DNA from: Planctomycetaceae bacterium | GTDB taxonomy: Bacteria > Planctomycetota > Phycisphaerae > Phycisphaerales > SM1A02 | NCBI GenBank assembly: GCA_002685335.1 | Contig: NYWY01000022.1 | Coordinates: 1 to 6,012, forward strand | DNA: 6,012 bases | Direction of reading: 5' to 3' | Shown here: positions 1 through 6,012 of the stretch, in pieces | Numbering within the stretch: the stretch's first letter is position 1 | Layout: each line of letters opens with the position of its first letter | Position numbers and translations under genes: made by a program | Notes under the pieces: generated by a model | Told to the model about the DNA's origin: nothing | Seen by the model: only the letters and a program-made list of their open reading frames with translations | The model's database searches: none

Positions 1-1
1 C

Positions 2-3000
2 GCCGGGAAGGCGATCACCGTTCGCAGCACCGACGGTCCCGAGAAGACGACGCTCGATGCGGCGAACTACGACAACAGCGTGGTGGTCTTCGCCAATGGG
101 GAGGGCCGGGCGTCGGTCCTCGAGGGGTTCGAACTCCGAAACGGCACTGGAAACTGCGACCTCTTCTTCTGCTACGGCGGCGGGGTCTTCTGCAACGAGA
201 CCTCGCCGACCATCCGGAACTGCATCATCCGTGACAACGAGACCGCCTTCGACGGCGGCGGGTTGTACGCCCGTCGCGGGTCGCCGCTGATCGAAGACTG
301 TGTCTTCGAGGGAAACGTGGCCTCCTGGTACCGGGGTGGCGCCATGTACGTCATCGATTCGCCGGCGATCGTGATTCGTCGGACCGAGTTCCGCGACAAC
401 TATGGAGACGATGGGGGCGGCGGGATCCTCGCCAAGGAAACCGACCTCGTGCTGGAGGACTGCTCGTTCATCGGCAACGTCACGACCGGCCCAGGCGGCG
501 GCGTGTCCGTCGAGAGCGGCACCGCGATCATCCGGCGTTGCGTCTTCGATTCCAACGTTTGTGGGGGGCGTGGCGGCGGATTCGCGTTCAGCGGGACGAC
601 CCTGGAGCTCGATACCGCCGAATTCGCCTTCAACGACGCCGGTGGGGATGGCGGAGGGCTCGACATCCGGTGCACCGCGGCGAGCGTCGAATTCGCCGAC
701 TTCATCGACAACCGGGCCTACGGGAAGGGCGGGGGCATTCATGCTGATCAAGGGGATTCCCTCCGGATCGTGGGGTGCCGGTTCGAGCGCAACACCGCGG
801 ACGTCAGCGACGGTGGAGGTCTGAGGACCGGGGGGATCCCGACGGAGATTCGTCATTGCATCTTCACCGACAACGCCGCCGAGGTCGGCGGTGGGGTCTA
901 CGCCGACCAGGGCACCGCTCTCGTGATCGTCGGTTCACGATTCACGCGCAACATCGCGCGCAACGGGGTGGGCGGCGGACTGGAGGCGGACCGGTTGCCG
1001 GTCGACATCGTCAACACCGGCTTCTTCCAGAACCGATGTACGGATGCCGGCGGCGGGGCGAGGATTCGAGGCGGCGACGTCGTCGTCGCCAATTGCGTCT
1101 TCGCCGGCAACTTCGCGTACTGGCGTGGGGGCGCACTCGATGTTCACGAGGTCGATCACCGGGTGGTGAACTGCACCATCGTCGACAACGAGTCCTACGA
1201 GACCGCCGGGGGAATCTGCGTGAATCCCGCCGGCCTCGTCGCCAACAGCATCGTTCGCGGGAATCATGCCGCCCGCTGGCCCGACATCGCCAATCGCAAC
1301 GAGACCTGGATCAGCGATCTGCGATGGGCGAACGTCTCGGTCTGGGAGGGCGAGGTTCCGGGCCGGTTCGACGGCCCGGCCGGAATCGTCGACCGCCGAG
1401 GGCCCGATCGAGTCGGCGGCACCGGAGACGAGGACTACCGCGCCACCGGGTGTCTGCTTGGAATCGACGCTGGAGACGCGACGCTCGTTCCAGCGGATCG
1501 GGCGGACGTCGATCTCGACGGCGATCTCACGGAAGCGATTCCGCTGGACTACTTCGGACTCCCGCGGTTCGTGGACGACCCTTCGGTTCCGGACGGTCCC
1601 GAGCTTCCCGGAGGGGCCGTGGACCTGGGCGCATCCGAGTGGAATCTCCGAGGCGTGACCTGCGCGCAGGATCTGGACTGCGATGGCAACGGCGTGGCAG
1701 ACGCGTTGGACATCGCCGCCTGTGATGGTGACCCCGGTTGCCTCGACTGCAACGGCAACGGCCGTCCGGATCGCTGCGATCTGATCGATCGTTCGGGCCC
1801 GTTCTTCCCGGCGGTGGGGTACTGGCGTTTCGAGGAGGATGGGACCAATCTCGGCTTCTCGGATCTGCAAGGCGACCTGCAAGGGGATTCCGGCGTGGTC
1901 GTCGACGTCGGGGTCGACGCGGTGCCGGGGATTCTCGGGGCGGTGAACCGGGGATCGCTCGAGATCGGCGACACCGGCTTCGTTCGAGTGCGGGATCCCG
2001 ACCAGCGGTTCGCCATGGGTCGGGGAAGCTTCACGATCGAGGCGTGGGTTCGACTCGATGAGCTCGGTGCCATGGGCGACCCCGGTCGTCGTCAGTACCT
2101 CGTCCAGCGGAAGCCCGGGGATTCCGGGGGCTCGAGGATGGACTACGCCTTCCTGGTCCAGGGAGGCAATCTGCCGACAGGCGTGGATCGGCGGTACGGA
2201 AAGCCTTCCGGTCTGAGCGGCCGGGAGATGGTGCTCCAGTTCGGCGACGGGGCCGACACCTGGTGCGTCACCTCGTATCTCGAGATCGAGGCCACCGGAT
2301 GGCATCACGTCAGCGCCGCGATCGACGCCCGGTCGGCGACGGTTCGCTTCGGAATCGATGGACGGTTCGAGACCATCGAGTACGAAGGGAGCGACGTCGA
2401 CCGCTACGCCTCGCAGGGGAATCTCATTCTCGGTGCCCACACGAACAGCTCGGGGCAGTTCAATCAGCGACTTCGCGGCGCGATCGACGAGGTGCGGATC
2501 ATCCGGGGCGTCATCCCCGTCGACGCGTTGCTCGACGTCTGGCCGGTCGGGAGCAGCGCCGACTGCAACGGGAACGGCCTGCCCGACGACTGCGACATTC
2601 GCGACGGATTGCTGATCGACGCGGACGGCGATGGAATCCCCGACGATTGCGTGGTGGCTGCGTCGTGCCCCGCCGATCTCGACGGGGACGGCGTCGTGGG
2701 GGGAGGCGACCTCGGGCAGTTGTTCCTCGATTGGGGCGTTGACGGACCCGCGGACCTCGATGGTGATGGCGTCGTCGGAGGTGGCGATCTGGGGCTGTTG
2801 TTCCTCGGCTGGGGCGATTGTCCCCCGGGGTGCGATTCGGACGACTGTGATGACGACGACGAGTGCACGCTCGAGGGATGCCACCCGGTCACCGGAGCCT
2901 GCACCCATTTCAGGCTTCCCGGCTGCATCACCGATCCCTGCTTCGGTGATCCCTGTGACGACGGGGACGACTGCACGGTCGACGAGTGCGATCCGATCAC

Positions 3001-3319
3001 CGGGGGATGCACGAATCTTCCGATTCCGGGTTGCTCCCCCGATCCTTGCGAGGGCGTGCGTTGCGACGACGGCAATCCCTGCACCGACGACTTCTGCGAT
3101 CCCGTGACGGGCGACTGTCGTTTCGAGCTGATCGAGGGATGTGAGAACGCTCCTTGTGGCGACCCGGCCGCGGGCGACTGCTTCGAGCCGTCCCCGGTGC
3201 CCAGCTGCGACGATCTGGACTGTTGCGACGCCGTCTGCGATGTCGACCAGTTCTGCTGCGACGTGGTCTGGGATCTCGATTGCGTCGAGCTCGCCGAGAA
3301 TCTCTGCTCGGGGCCCTAG
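2..3319 (+). CDS. Modular secreted beta-helix / LamG / dockerin-like protein, 5' partial
   Basis: Frame open from the first base; about 1105 residues visible (numbered from base 2), TAG stop at 3317-3319. The GTG at base 80 is not the start, because the family-typical segment ITVRSTDGPEKTTLDA lies upstream of it in frame. Domains in order: (1) about 20-455, right-handed parallel beta-helix of repeated 'N-x-GGG-...-C-x-F-x-x-N' rungs; (2) 478-548, the closing segment seen in such proteins (GIDAGDATL ... VDLGASEWN); (3) about 559-595, Asp/Asn-rich calcium-loop motifs; (4) 606-844, a LamG/concanavalin-like fold (GYWRFEEDG, FTIEAWVRL, WHHVSAAID, GAIDEVRI); (5) 854-884, a second calcium-loop stretch; (6) 889-938, two dockerin-like repeats; (7) 944-1105, a Cys-rich tail. 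The architecture implies an exported, calcium-stabilised surface or extracellular protein. No catalytic residues were recognised, so ligand binding or adhesion is only inference. The signal peptide would lie outside the window. There is no PEP-CTERM-like tail. Confidence 0.93.
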   Translation, partial: AGKAITVRSTDGPEKTTLDAANYDNSVVVFANGEGRASVLEGFELRNGTGNCDLFFCYGGGVFCNETSPTIRNCIIRDNETAFDGGGLYARRGSPLIEDCVFEGNVASWYRGGAMYVIDSPAIVIRRTEFRDNYGDDGGGGILAKETDLVLEDCSFIGNVTTGPGGGVSVESGTAIIRRCVFDSNVCGGRGGGFAFSGTTLELDTAEFAFNDAGGDGGGLDIRCTAASVEFADFIDNRAYGKGGGIHADQGDSLRIVGCRFERNTADVSDGGGLRTGGIPTEIRHCIFTDNAAEVGGGVYADQGTALVIVGSRFTRNIARNGVGGGLEADRLPVDIVNTGFFQNRCTDAGGGARIRGGDVVVANCVFAGNFAYWRGGALDVHEVDHRVVNCTIVDNESYETAGGICVNPAGLVANSIVRGNHAARWPDIANRNETWISDLRWANVSVWEGEVPGRFDGPAGIVDRRGPDRVGGTGDEDYRATGCLLGIDAGDATLVPADRADVDLDGDLTEAIPLDYFGLPRFVDDPSVPDGPELPGGAVDLGASEWNLRGVTCAQDLDCDGNGVADALDIAACDGDPGCLDCNGNGRPDRCDLIDRSGPFFPAVGYWRFEEDGTNLGFSDLQGDLQGDSGVVVDVGVDAVPGILGAVNRGSLEIGDTGFVRVRDPDQRFAMGRGSFTIEAWVRLDELGAMGDPGRRQYLVQRKPGDSGGSRMDYAFLVQGGNLPTGVDRRYGKPSGLSGREMVLQFGDGADTWCVTSYLEIEATGWHHVSAAIDARSATVRFGIDGRFETIEYEGSDVDRYASQGNLILGAHTNSSGQFNQRLRGAIDEVRIIRGVIPVDALLDVWPVGSSADCNGNGLPDDCDIRDGLLIDADGDGIPDDCVVAASCPADLDGDGVVGGGDLGQLFLDWGVDGPADLDGDGVVGGGDLGLLFLGWGDCPPGCDSDDCDDDDECTLEGCHPVTGACTHFRLPGCITDPCFGDPCDDGDDCTVDECDPITGGCTNLPIPGCSPDPCEGVRCDDGNPCTDDFCDPVTGDCRFELIEGCENAPCGDPAAGDCFEPSPVPSCDDLDCCDAVCDVDQFCCDVVWDLDCVELAENLCSGP
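2675..2815 (+). repeat. Duplicated dockerin-like calcium-binding module inside the beta-helix gene
   Basis: Two 63-base in-frame copies, 2675-2737 and 2753-2815, start 78 bases apart. Both encode DLDGDGVVGGGDLG followed by a hydrophobic stretch ending in WG (QLFLDWG versus LLFLGWG). The DxDGDG loop followed by a short helix is the dockerin type I half-module pattern. In Planctomycetota this module usually sits near the C terminus of large secreted proteins. A pair fits one complete dockerin-like unit. The copies differ at many third codon positions (for example ggg versus ggt), so the duplication is not recent. No cohesin partner is visible. Confidence 0.8.
2831..3316 (+). repeat. Three Cys-rich repeats and a terminal Cys-rich cap in the beta-helix gene
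   Basis: After the dockerin-like pair the protein has three similar units of about 30-36 residues. They begin near 2837 (DDCDDDDECTLEGC), 2933 (DPCFGDPCDDGDDCTVDEC) and 3041 (DPCEGVRCDDGNPCTDDFC). Each continues with a PVTG or PITG turn, another Cys, and ends in GC. The spacing CDDGxxCTxDxCDPxTGxC resembles the Dictyostelium CTDC-type repeat (Pfam Dicty_CTDC), by recollection. The last ~55 residues are a different Cys-rich segment (DDLDCCDAVCDVDQFCC, WDLDC) that I associate with C-termini of Planctomycetota secreted proteins. The many paired Cys suggest disulfides outside the cytoplasm. The function is unknown. Confidence 0.7.
3316..3319. other. Interlocked convergent stop codons on CTAG
   Basis: The palindrome CTAG supplies both gene ends: the plus-strand gene stops with TAG at 3317-3319 and the minus-strand gene stops with TAG read from 3318 to 3316. 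The genes are tail to tail with a 4-base overlap and no intergenic space. No T-tracted hairpin is visible around the junction, so any terminators must lie inside the opposing coding sequences or be factor-dependent. Confidence 0.9.
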
Positions 3320-4974
3320 CGGTCCGTCGGCGTTCCGAGAATCGTCACCGACGCCAGGGGTTCGCGGCGGATCGCCGATGCCCCGCGGTCGCTCGGGCGG
3401 GTGGAGTATTCCGCTCGGGAGAAGTGCAGCGTCGTTCCGGGAGGGCGGTTTCCGACCGCGAGCGCTGCCAGCGCCTGGAGGCCGGCGTCCCTTCGATCCC
3501 CGGGTGGGAGCTTGAGCACTCGGGAGACCATGCCGATCCAGCGTGCGGTGCGGACCGGACCCTTGCCGGTGGCGAACGATTCCACCATTCGTTCCCCGTC
3601 CGGAGCGGTGATCTCGACCTCGATGATCGAGCGGACCGGTTCACGGATCGGGTATCCGAACTTGGGATAGCACGCGAACGGCCAGCCGTAGTTGTCGCCG
3701 CGGATCCCGTACCACCCGTTGCCGATGAGGAGGATCGCCCCGACGACCGTGACGGGGAGAACCGCCCCTCGAGGCGACGGGCCGGCTCCACGGGGGATCC
3801 CGAGGTTCGGCGATCGAAGGCCCAGTCTCGAGAGCAGCCGAGGCCAGTCGACGAGGCACGGATAGATCGCCAGGAGTGAGAAGAACCCGATGTTCAGGGT
3901 GAGGAGATTCGCGAGGTGGAAGAGCAGCCCGAGAATCAATGCGAGTAACCGCGTCGGTCGACTGAGCATCAACAGGATGAAGGTGAGCTCGAAGGTGACC
4001 ACGCCGAGGCCGCCGAGTCGAAGGAGCCACGGGTGTCCCGTGGGATCCAGCACGGGCGTCCAGTTCGCGTGAGTCGTCCACTGGTGCCAGATCTGGTGGC
4101 GCAGGTGATCGCTGAAGATCCAGTCCACGCCGCCGGTCCAGAGTTTCCAGACGCCGGGGAAGAGATAGACCATCCCCAGAAGAACCCATGTGAATCGAAG
4201 TGGAAGTCCGTAGCGCAGGTCGGAGCGCGGTGCCGGGCGTCGTCGTCGAATCCAGGCGTCGAGGGAGAGGACGTCGCCGCAGCGGGAACTCGCGAGGAGG
4301 AGGGCGAACCACACCAGGTGGTGCGCGTGGTTGACCTTGCCGTGGAGTTGTGGAATACCCAGCACGAACAGCGTGAGCAGCGAGCTCGCGATGGTCGCGG
4401 GGCGGGTCAGAAGTCCGAGCATCGCCATCGCGGTCGCCGTGATCCACGCGATGAGGATCAGGTGGGCGGTGAACGGCTCGGGAATCAGGCTCGTCAGGAG
4501 GGGACCGATGCCCGAGGGTGGGAAGAGCATCGCCTCGGGCAGCCCGGCATGCACCAGAAACTCCTCGCGTCCCGCGGGAATCACGAGCAACGCTCCGAAG
4601 GTGGTGATTCGGAGGACCGCGAGGTTGAGTGGGGCGTCGGGTTCGGTGAAGAAGGCCTTCGCGCCACGGGCCAGGGACGCCCGATGGATGAAGCCCAGGG
4701 CGCCGGCCACGACGAGCATCCACAGCAGGCCGAGCCGGGTCATGACGGTCCGACCCACCCAGACTGCGTGTTCCGGGGCCTCCCACGCTGGATCCACCGC
4801 GCGGCGCCGTTCGATCAGGTCGACCAGCGCCTCGAAGCCACCCCGGCCGGACGCCGCCGAATCGACCACGTCCTCAAGCCATCCATGCCACGCGAGCCAC
4901 AGGGCAAGCCAGCCTCCGAGGAGCGCGAGGATGAACGGAAGGACGAGGTGTCGATTTCGAACGCTTGGCGTCAT
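3316..4974 (-). CDS. HTTM-domain polytopic membrane protein
   Basis: A complete 552-residue protein from ATG at 4974. About ten or eleven hydrophobic segments are visible, near residues 10-29, 80-96, 118-134, 170-189, 193-208, 217-229, 261-275, 319-337, 341-359, 361-374 and 405-418. The core matches the HTTM family, which is related to the membrane part of vitamin K-dependent gamma-glutamyl carboxylase: LNLAVLRITTFGALL, GKVNHAHHLVWFALL, YLFPGVWKLWTGGVDW, and FHLANLLTLNIGFFS followed by YPCLVDW. Residues about 420-552 form a soluble tail beginning GDNYGWPFACYPKFGYP, followed by a beta-rich stretch (IIEVEITAPDGE). Carboxylase activity cannot be claimed; bacterial HTTM proteins mostly have unknown function. 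It lies 116 bases downstream of a co-directional sulfotransferase remnant. Shine-Dalgarno support is weak (AGCGGAT about 7 bases before ATG), and it lies within a potential hairpin. Confidence 0.88.
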   Translation of the reverse strand: MTPSVRNRHLVLPFILALLGGWLALWLAWHGWLEDVVDSAASGRGGFEALVDLIERRRAVDPAWEAPEHAVWVGRTVMTRLGLLWMLVVAGALGFIHRASLARGAKAFFTEPDAPLNLAVLRITTFGALLVIPAGREEFLVHAGLPEAMLFPPSGIGPLLTSLIPEPFTAHLILIAWITATAMAMLGLLTRPATIASSLLTLFVLGIPQLHGKVNHAHHLVWFALLLASSRCGDVLSLDAWIRRRRPAPRSDLRYGLPLRFTWVLLGMVYLFPGVWKLWTGGVDWIFSDHLRHQIWHQWTTHANWTPVLDPTGHPWLLRLGGLGVVTFELTFILLMLSRPTRLLALILGLLFHLANLLTLNIGFFSLLAIYPCLVDWPRLLSRLGLRSPNLGIPRGAGPSPRGAVLPVTVVGAILLIGNGWYGIRGDNYGWPFACYPKFGYPIREPVRSIIEVEITAPDGERMVESFATGKGPVRTARWIGMVSRVLKLPPGDRRDAGLQALAALAVGNRPPGTTLHFSRAEYSTRPSDRGASAIRREPLASVTILGTPTDR

Positions 4975-4981
4975 GGTCGAT

Positions 4982-5017
4982 CCGCTTCGGGGTTTCGGAT
5001 TCTTCGGACCGAAGCGG
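4982..5017 (-). promoter_or_regulatory. Inverted repeat just upstream of the HTTM start codon
   Basis: Perfect 9-bp arms, CCGCTTCGG at 4982-4990 and CCGAAGCGG at 5009-5017, flank an 18-base loop. On the HTTM transcript the 3' arm ends 7 bases before ATG and contains the only purine-rich candidate ribosome-binding bases. The loop carries two further CCGAA copies (minus strand, 5007-5003 and 4998-4994), so the 5' arm has three alternative partners. This could mask the translation start, or it could be a leftover from termination of the upstream gene; there is no T-tract. The structure is seen in the sequence; the regulatory role is inferred. Confidence 0.45.
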
Positions 5018-5090
5018 CGTCCGGCGTGAGCGATGGTTCGATGAGCGGTCGGTTCGCCTGATGGTGGGCCGCGTCGCGTCGATCGCGGGC

Positions 5091-5660
5091 TCAGGAATCA
5101 GGCCAGGGAACCGCTCGCCCCAGCAGTCGGGCGAGGCGTTCGTTCTCGGGTGCGAAGTGGGTTCGCAGGCGATGGAGCATCTCGGGCGGAGGAGCTTCGC
5201 CGTCGCCACGATTGGCGATCGGAGGTGCGGCATCGGATGGATTCGGCGGGATCCCGAGCCAGTCGAGCACCCGGTTGCTGGTGCCTTCCGGGTCCCCGAA
5301 GTGGTCTTCGGAGAAGAGCACGAGCATCCGTTCGGACCCGAAGGCCTCGAACCACCGTTCGAGTTGCTCGGCGTATCGGCCGCGGGCGAGGTACGAGAAG
5401 TGCTCATGAAGTCCCGAAACGGCATCGGCCTCGTCGAGAAGGCGTTGCGTCTCGCCGGCGAGTCGTGCCGGTTCCTGTTCGATCGCGTCCTCGAAGTCGA
5501 GCGTCTCGACGCCGAGCCTTCGTTCATGTCGATGATGCGACCAGGCCCGCAGGGCGGGATCCCGGAGCAGTACCACGAGATCGAGATCCGGGCCCAGCAG
5601 ATCGCGGGCGATCCTCGGGGTTCGCGGATGAAAGAGGTAGTAGGGGCACGCGTCGCCGGC
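5091..5660 (-). pseudogene. PAPS-dependent sulfotransferase, N-terminally truncated (probable remnant)
   Basis: About 188 recognisable residues of a sulfotransferase, the family that transfers sulfate from PAPS to acceptors. The frame ends at TGA (5093-5091). Homology begins at GDACPYYLFHP (about 5657), equivalent to the family 'GEASPYYLFHP' segment. It continues through LVVLLRDPALRAWSHH (3'-phosphate-binding Arg and Ser region), RYAEQLERWFEAFGSERML, FSEDHFGDPEGTSNRVLDWLGI, and the terminal FAPENERLARLLGR. The N-terminal P-loop (5'-PSB, typically GxxKxGTT) is absent in all three minus frames up to the window end. The frame is closed by TGA at 5726-5724. The only usable start, GTG at 5576, lies inside the conserved core and would give 161 residues. 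The break coincides with a tandem repeat array. Probably nonfunctional; a frameshift or assembly error is the alternative. Confidence 0.75.
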
Positions 5661-5665
5661 TCGAA

Positions 5666-5837
5666 AACGGCCGCCGAGCCGACGGCCGTTGCAACAACGG
5701 CCGCCGAGAGCCGACGGCCGTTCTCACAACGGCCGCCGAGAGTCGACGCCCATTGCGACAACGGCCGTGACGAGGATGGCTGCTGCGACAACGCAGCTGT
5801 AACGACGACCGCTGGGACAACGCTATTATGATGCAAC
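5666..5837. repeat. Tandem array of about six imperfect ~30-base hairpin units
   Basis: Units begin at 5666 (30 bases), 5696 (32), 5728 (32), 5760 (30), 5790 (29) and 5819 (19, partial). All open with AACG and end in (C/G)AC or CAC directly against the next unit. Units 1 and 2 have perfect 8-base arms, AACGGCCG and CGGCCGTT, around a short GCCGAG-type loop, so each can fold as a hairpin on either strand. Units 3 to 6 diverge step by step. Unit 4 still pairs CGGCC with GGCTG (one G-U wobble) and unit 5 pairs CAGC with GCTG. It is not a standard CRISPR array, because there are no long unique spacers. No coding role is evident. Confidence 0.75.
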
Positions 5838-5843
5838 AAGGGG

Positions 5844-5897
5844 CTCGGAGAGTCCCCCGGGCGGTAACCAGGTTGACGGTTTACCGCCCGCACCGAG
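5844..5897. repeat. Nested palindromic element
   Basis: The inner arms GGGCGGTAACC (5859-5869) and GGTTTACCGCCC (5878-5889) pair over 11 bp with a single bulged base and an 8-base loop, AGGTTGAC. Outer arms CTCGG (5844-5848) and CCGAG (5893-5897) can close a second stem across an asymmetric internal loop (10 versus 3 bases). A further small quasi-palindrome, GGCTAAGCC, sits at 5907-5915. There is no T-tract on either side, so it is not an intrinsic terminator. It resembles a folded recombination site or a structured interspersed repeat, but no canonical attC boxes (RYYYAAC / GTTRRRY) were found at its base. Confidence 0.6.
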
Positions 5898-5948
5898 TTC
5901 CGCCAAGGCTAAGCCGCTGGAAAAATTGGGGCGCAATTCTTGGATATT

Positions 5949-6012
5949 ATGTCAAGAAATCTGATCGGATTTAAAGAGAATTTGAAATTTGTGGTTATTC
6001 CCGAAAGCGACA
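5949..6012 (+). CDS. Possible start of an AT-rich hypothetical gene, 3' partial
   Basis: ATG at 5949 opens a frame of 21 codons that stays open to the window end, beginning MSRNLIGFKENLKF and continuing VVIPESD. The frame is open back to base 5913 (TAA at 5910-5912), so TTG at 5940 is another possible start. Codons are AT-rich, unlike the rest of the window. The nearest purine-rich sequence upstream is weak (TTGGAT). I do not recognise the product. With so few codons visible this may be a chance frame. Confidence 0.3.
   Translation, partial: MSRNLIGFKENLKFVVIPESD

Noticed and set aside
935..2908. A 657-codon open frame on the minus strand, antisense to the beta-helix gene.
   Set aside because: Its translation is low-complexity V/I/D/R-rich with no domain pattern, while the plus strand shows clear domains over the same bases. 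It is a shadow of high-GC coding sequence.
4033..5061. A 342-codon plus-strand open frame opposite the HTTM gene.
   Set aside because: The translation is charged and repetitive (EEEGEPHQ, DEDQVGGERLG style) with no family signature. The opposite strand encodes a coherent membrane protein.
5666..5837. CRISPR array.
   Set aside because: Units abut directly or leave only about 5 bases between hairpins, they diverge strongly, and there are no 30-base unique spacers or cas genes in view.
5859..5889. Rho-independent terminator.
   Set aside because: The stem is strong but no T-tract follows on either strand.
4874..5893. A 339-codon minus-strand open frame spanning the repeat array and the sulfotransferase.
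   Set aside because: It is in a different frame from the recognisable sulfotransferase and reads as Ser/Arg/Pro-rich low complexity; it shows no P-loop.
5844..5915. Canonical integron attC site.
   Set aside because: No RYYYAAC / GTTRRRY box pair is present at the base of the stem. It is kept only as a structural analogy in the findings.
5935..5970. A TTGACA/TAATAT promoter on the minus strand (around 5945-5957).
   Set aside because: The two hexamers are directly adjacent with no 16-18 base spacer, so they cannot form one sigma70-type promoter.
5660..6012. N-terminal half of the sulfotransferase in another frame (programmed or sequencing frameshift).
   Set aside because: None of the three minus frames shows a GxxKxGTT-like P-loop or other N-terminal family features before the window end. 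It could still lie beyond 6012 if the repeats are an insertion.

Overview
The window is GC-rich DNA. The first gene carries a combination I associate with Planctomycetota, especially Phycisphaerae-like lineages: a Gly-rich parallel beta-helix, 'DCNGNG..D.CD' calcium-loop motifs, a 'CPADLDGDG..GGGDLG...WG' dockerin-like C-terminal module, and Cys-rich tails. The taxonomic assignment is inferred from these family signatures, not from a search.

Layout. Bases 2-3319 (+) hold the 3' part of a very large modular extracellular protein; its start and signal peptide lie upstream of the window. Facing it, bases 3316-4974 (-) encode a complete polytopic HTTM-type membrane protein. The two genes converge and their TAG stops interlock on one CTAG. 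Upstream of the HTTM gene on the same strand, after a 116-base gap containing a 9-bp inverted repeat close to the HTTM start codon, lies the C-terminal two thirds of a PAPS-type sulfotransferase (about 5091-5660, -). It lacks the N-terminal P-loop half and has no credible start codon, so it is probably a remnant.

The last 350 bases hold the most unusual structure. Recognisable sulfotransferase sequence ends at about base 5657, and at 5666 an array of about six imperfect tandem units of roughly 30 bases begins. Each unit opens with AACG and the best ones fold as hairpins. The units decay progressively away from the sulfotransferase. They are followed by a nested palindromic element (about 5844-5915). 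Then GC content falls to 32 of 92 bases (5921-6012), where an open frame starting ATG at 5949 runs off the window. This looks like a recombination or insertion boundary: a broken chromosomal gene, a hairpin repeat array, a structured palindrome, and compositionally foreign DNA.

Functional links are weak. The beta-helix protein is probably exported and anchored or assembled through its C-terminal modules. The HTTM protein and the sulfotransferase remnant are co-directional and could have formed one transcription unit. No pathway can be assigned. No tRNA, rRNA, canonical CRISPR array, known riboswitch or convincing rho-independent terminator was seen.
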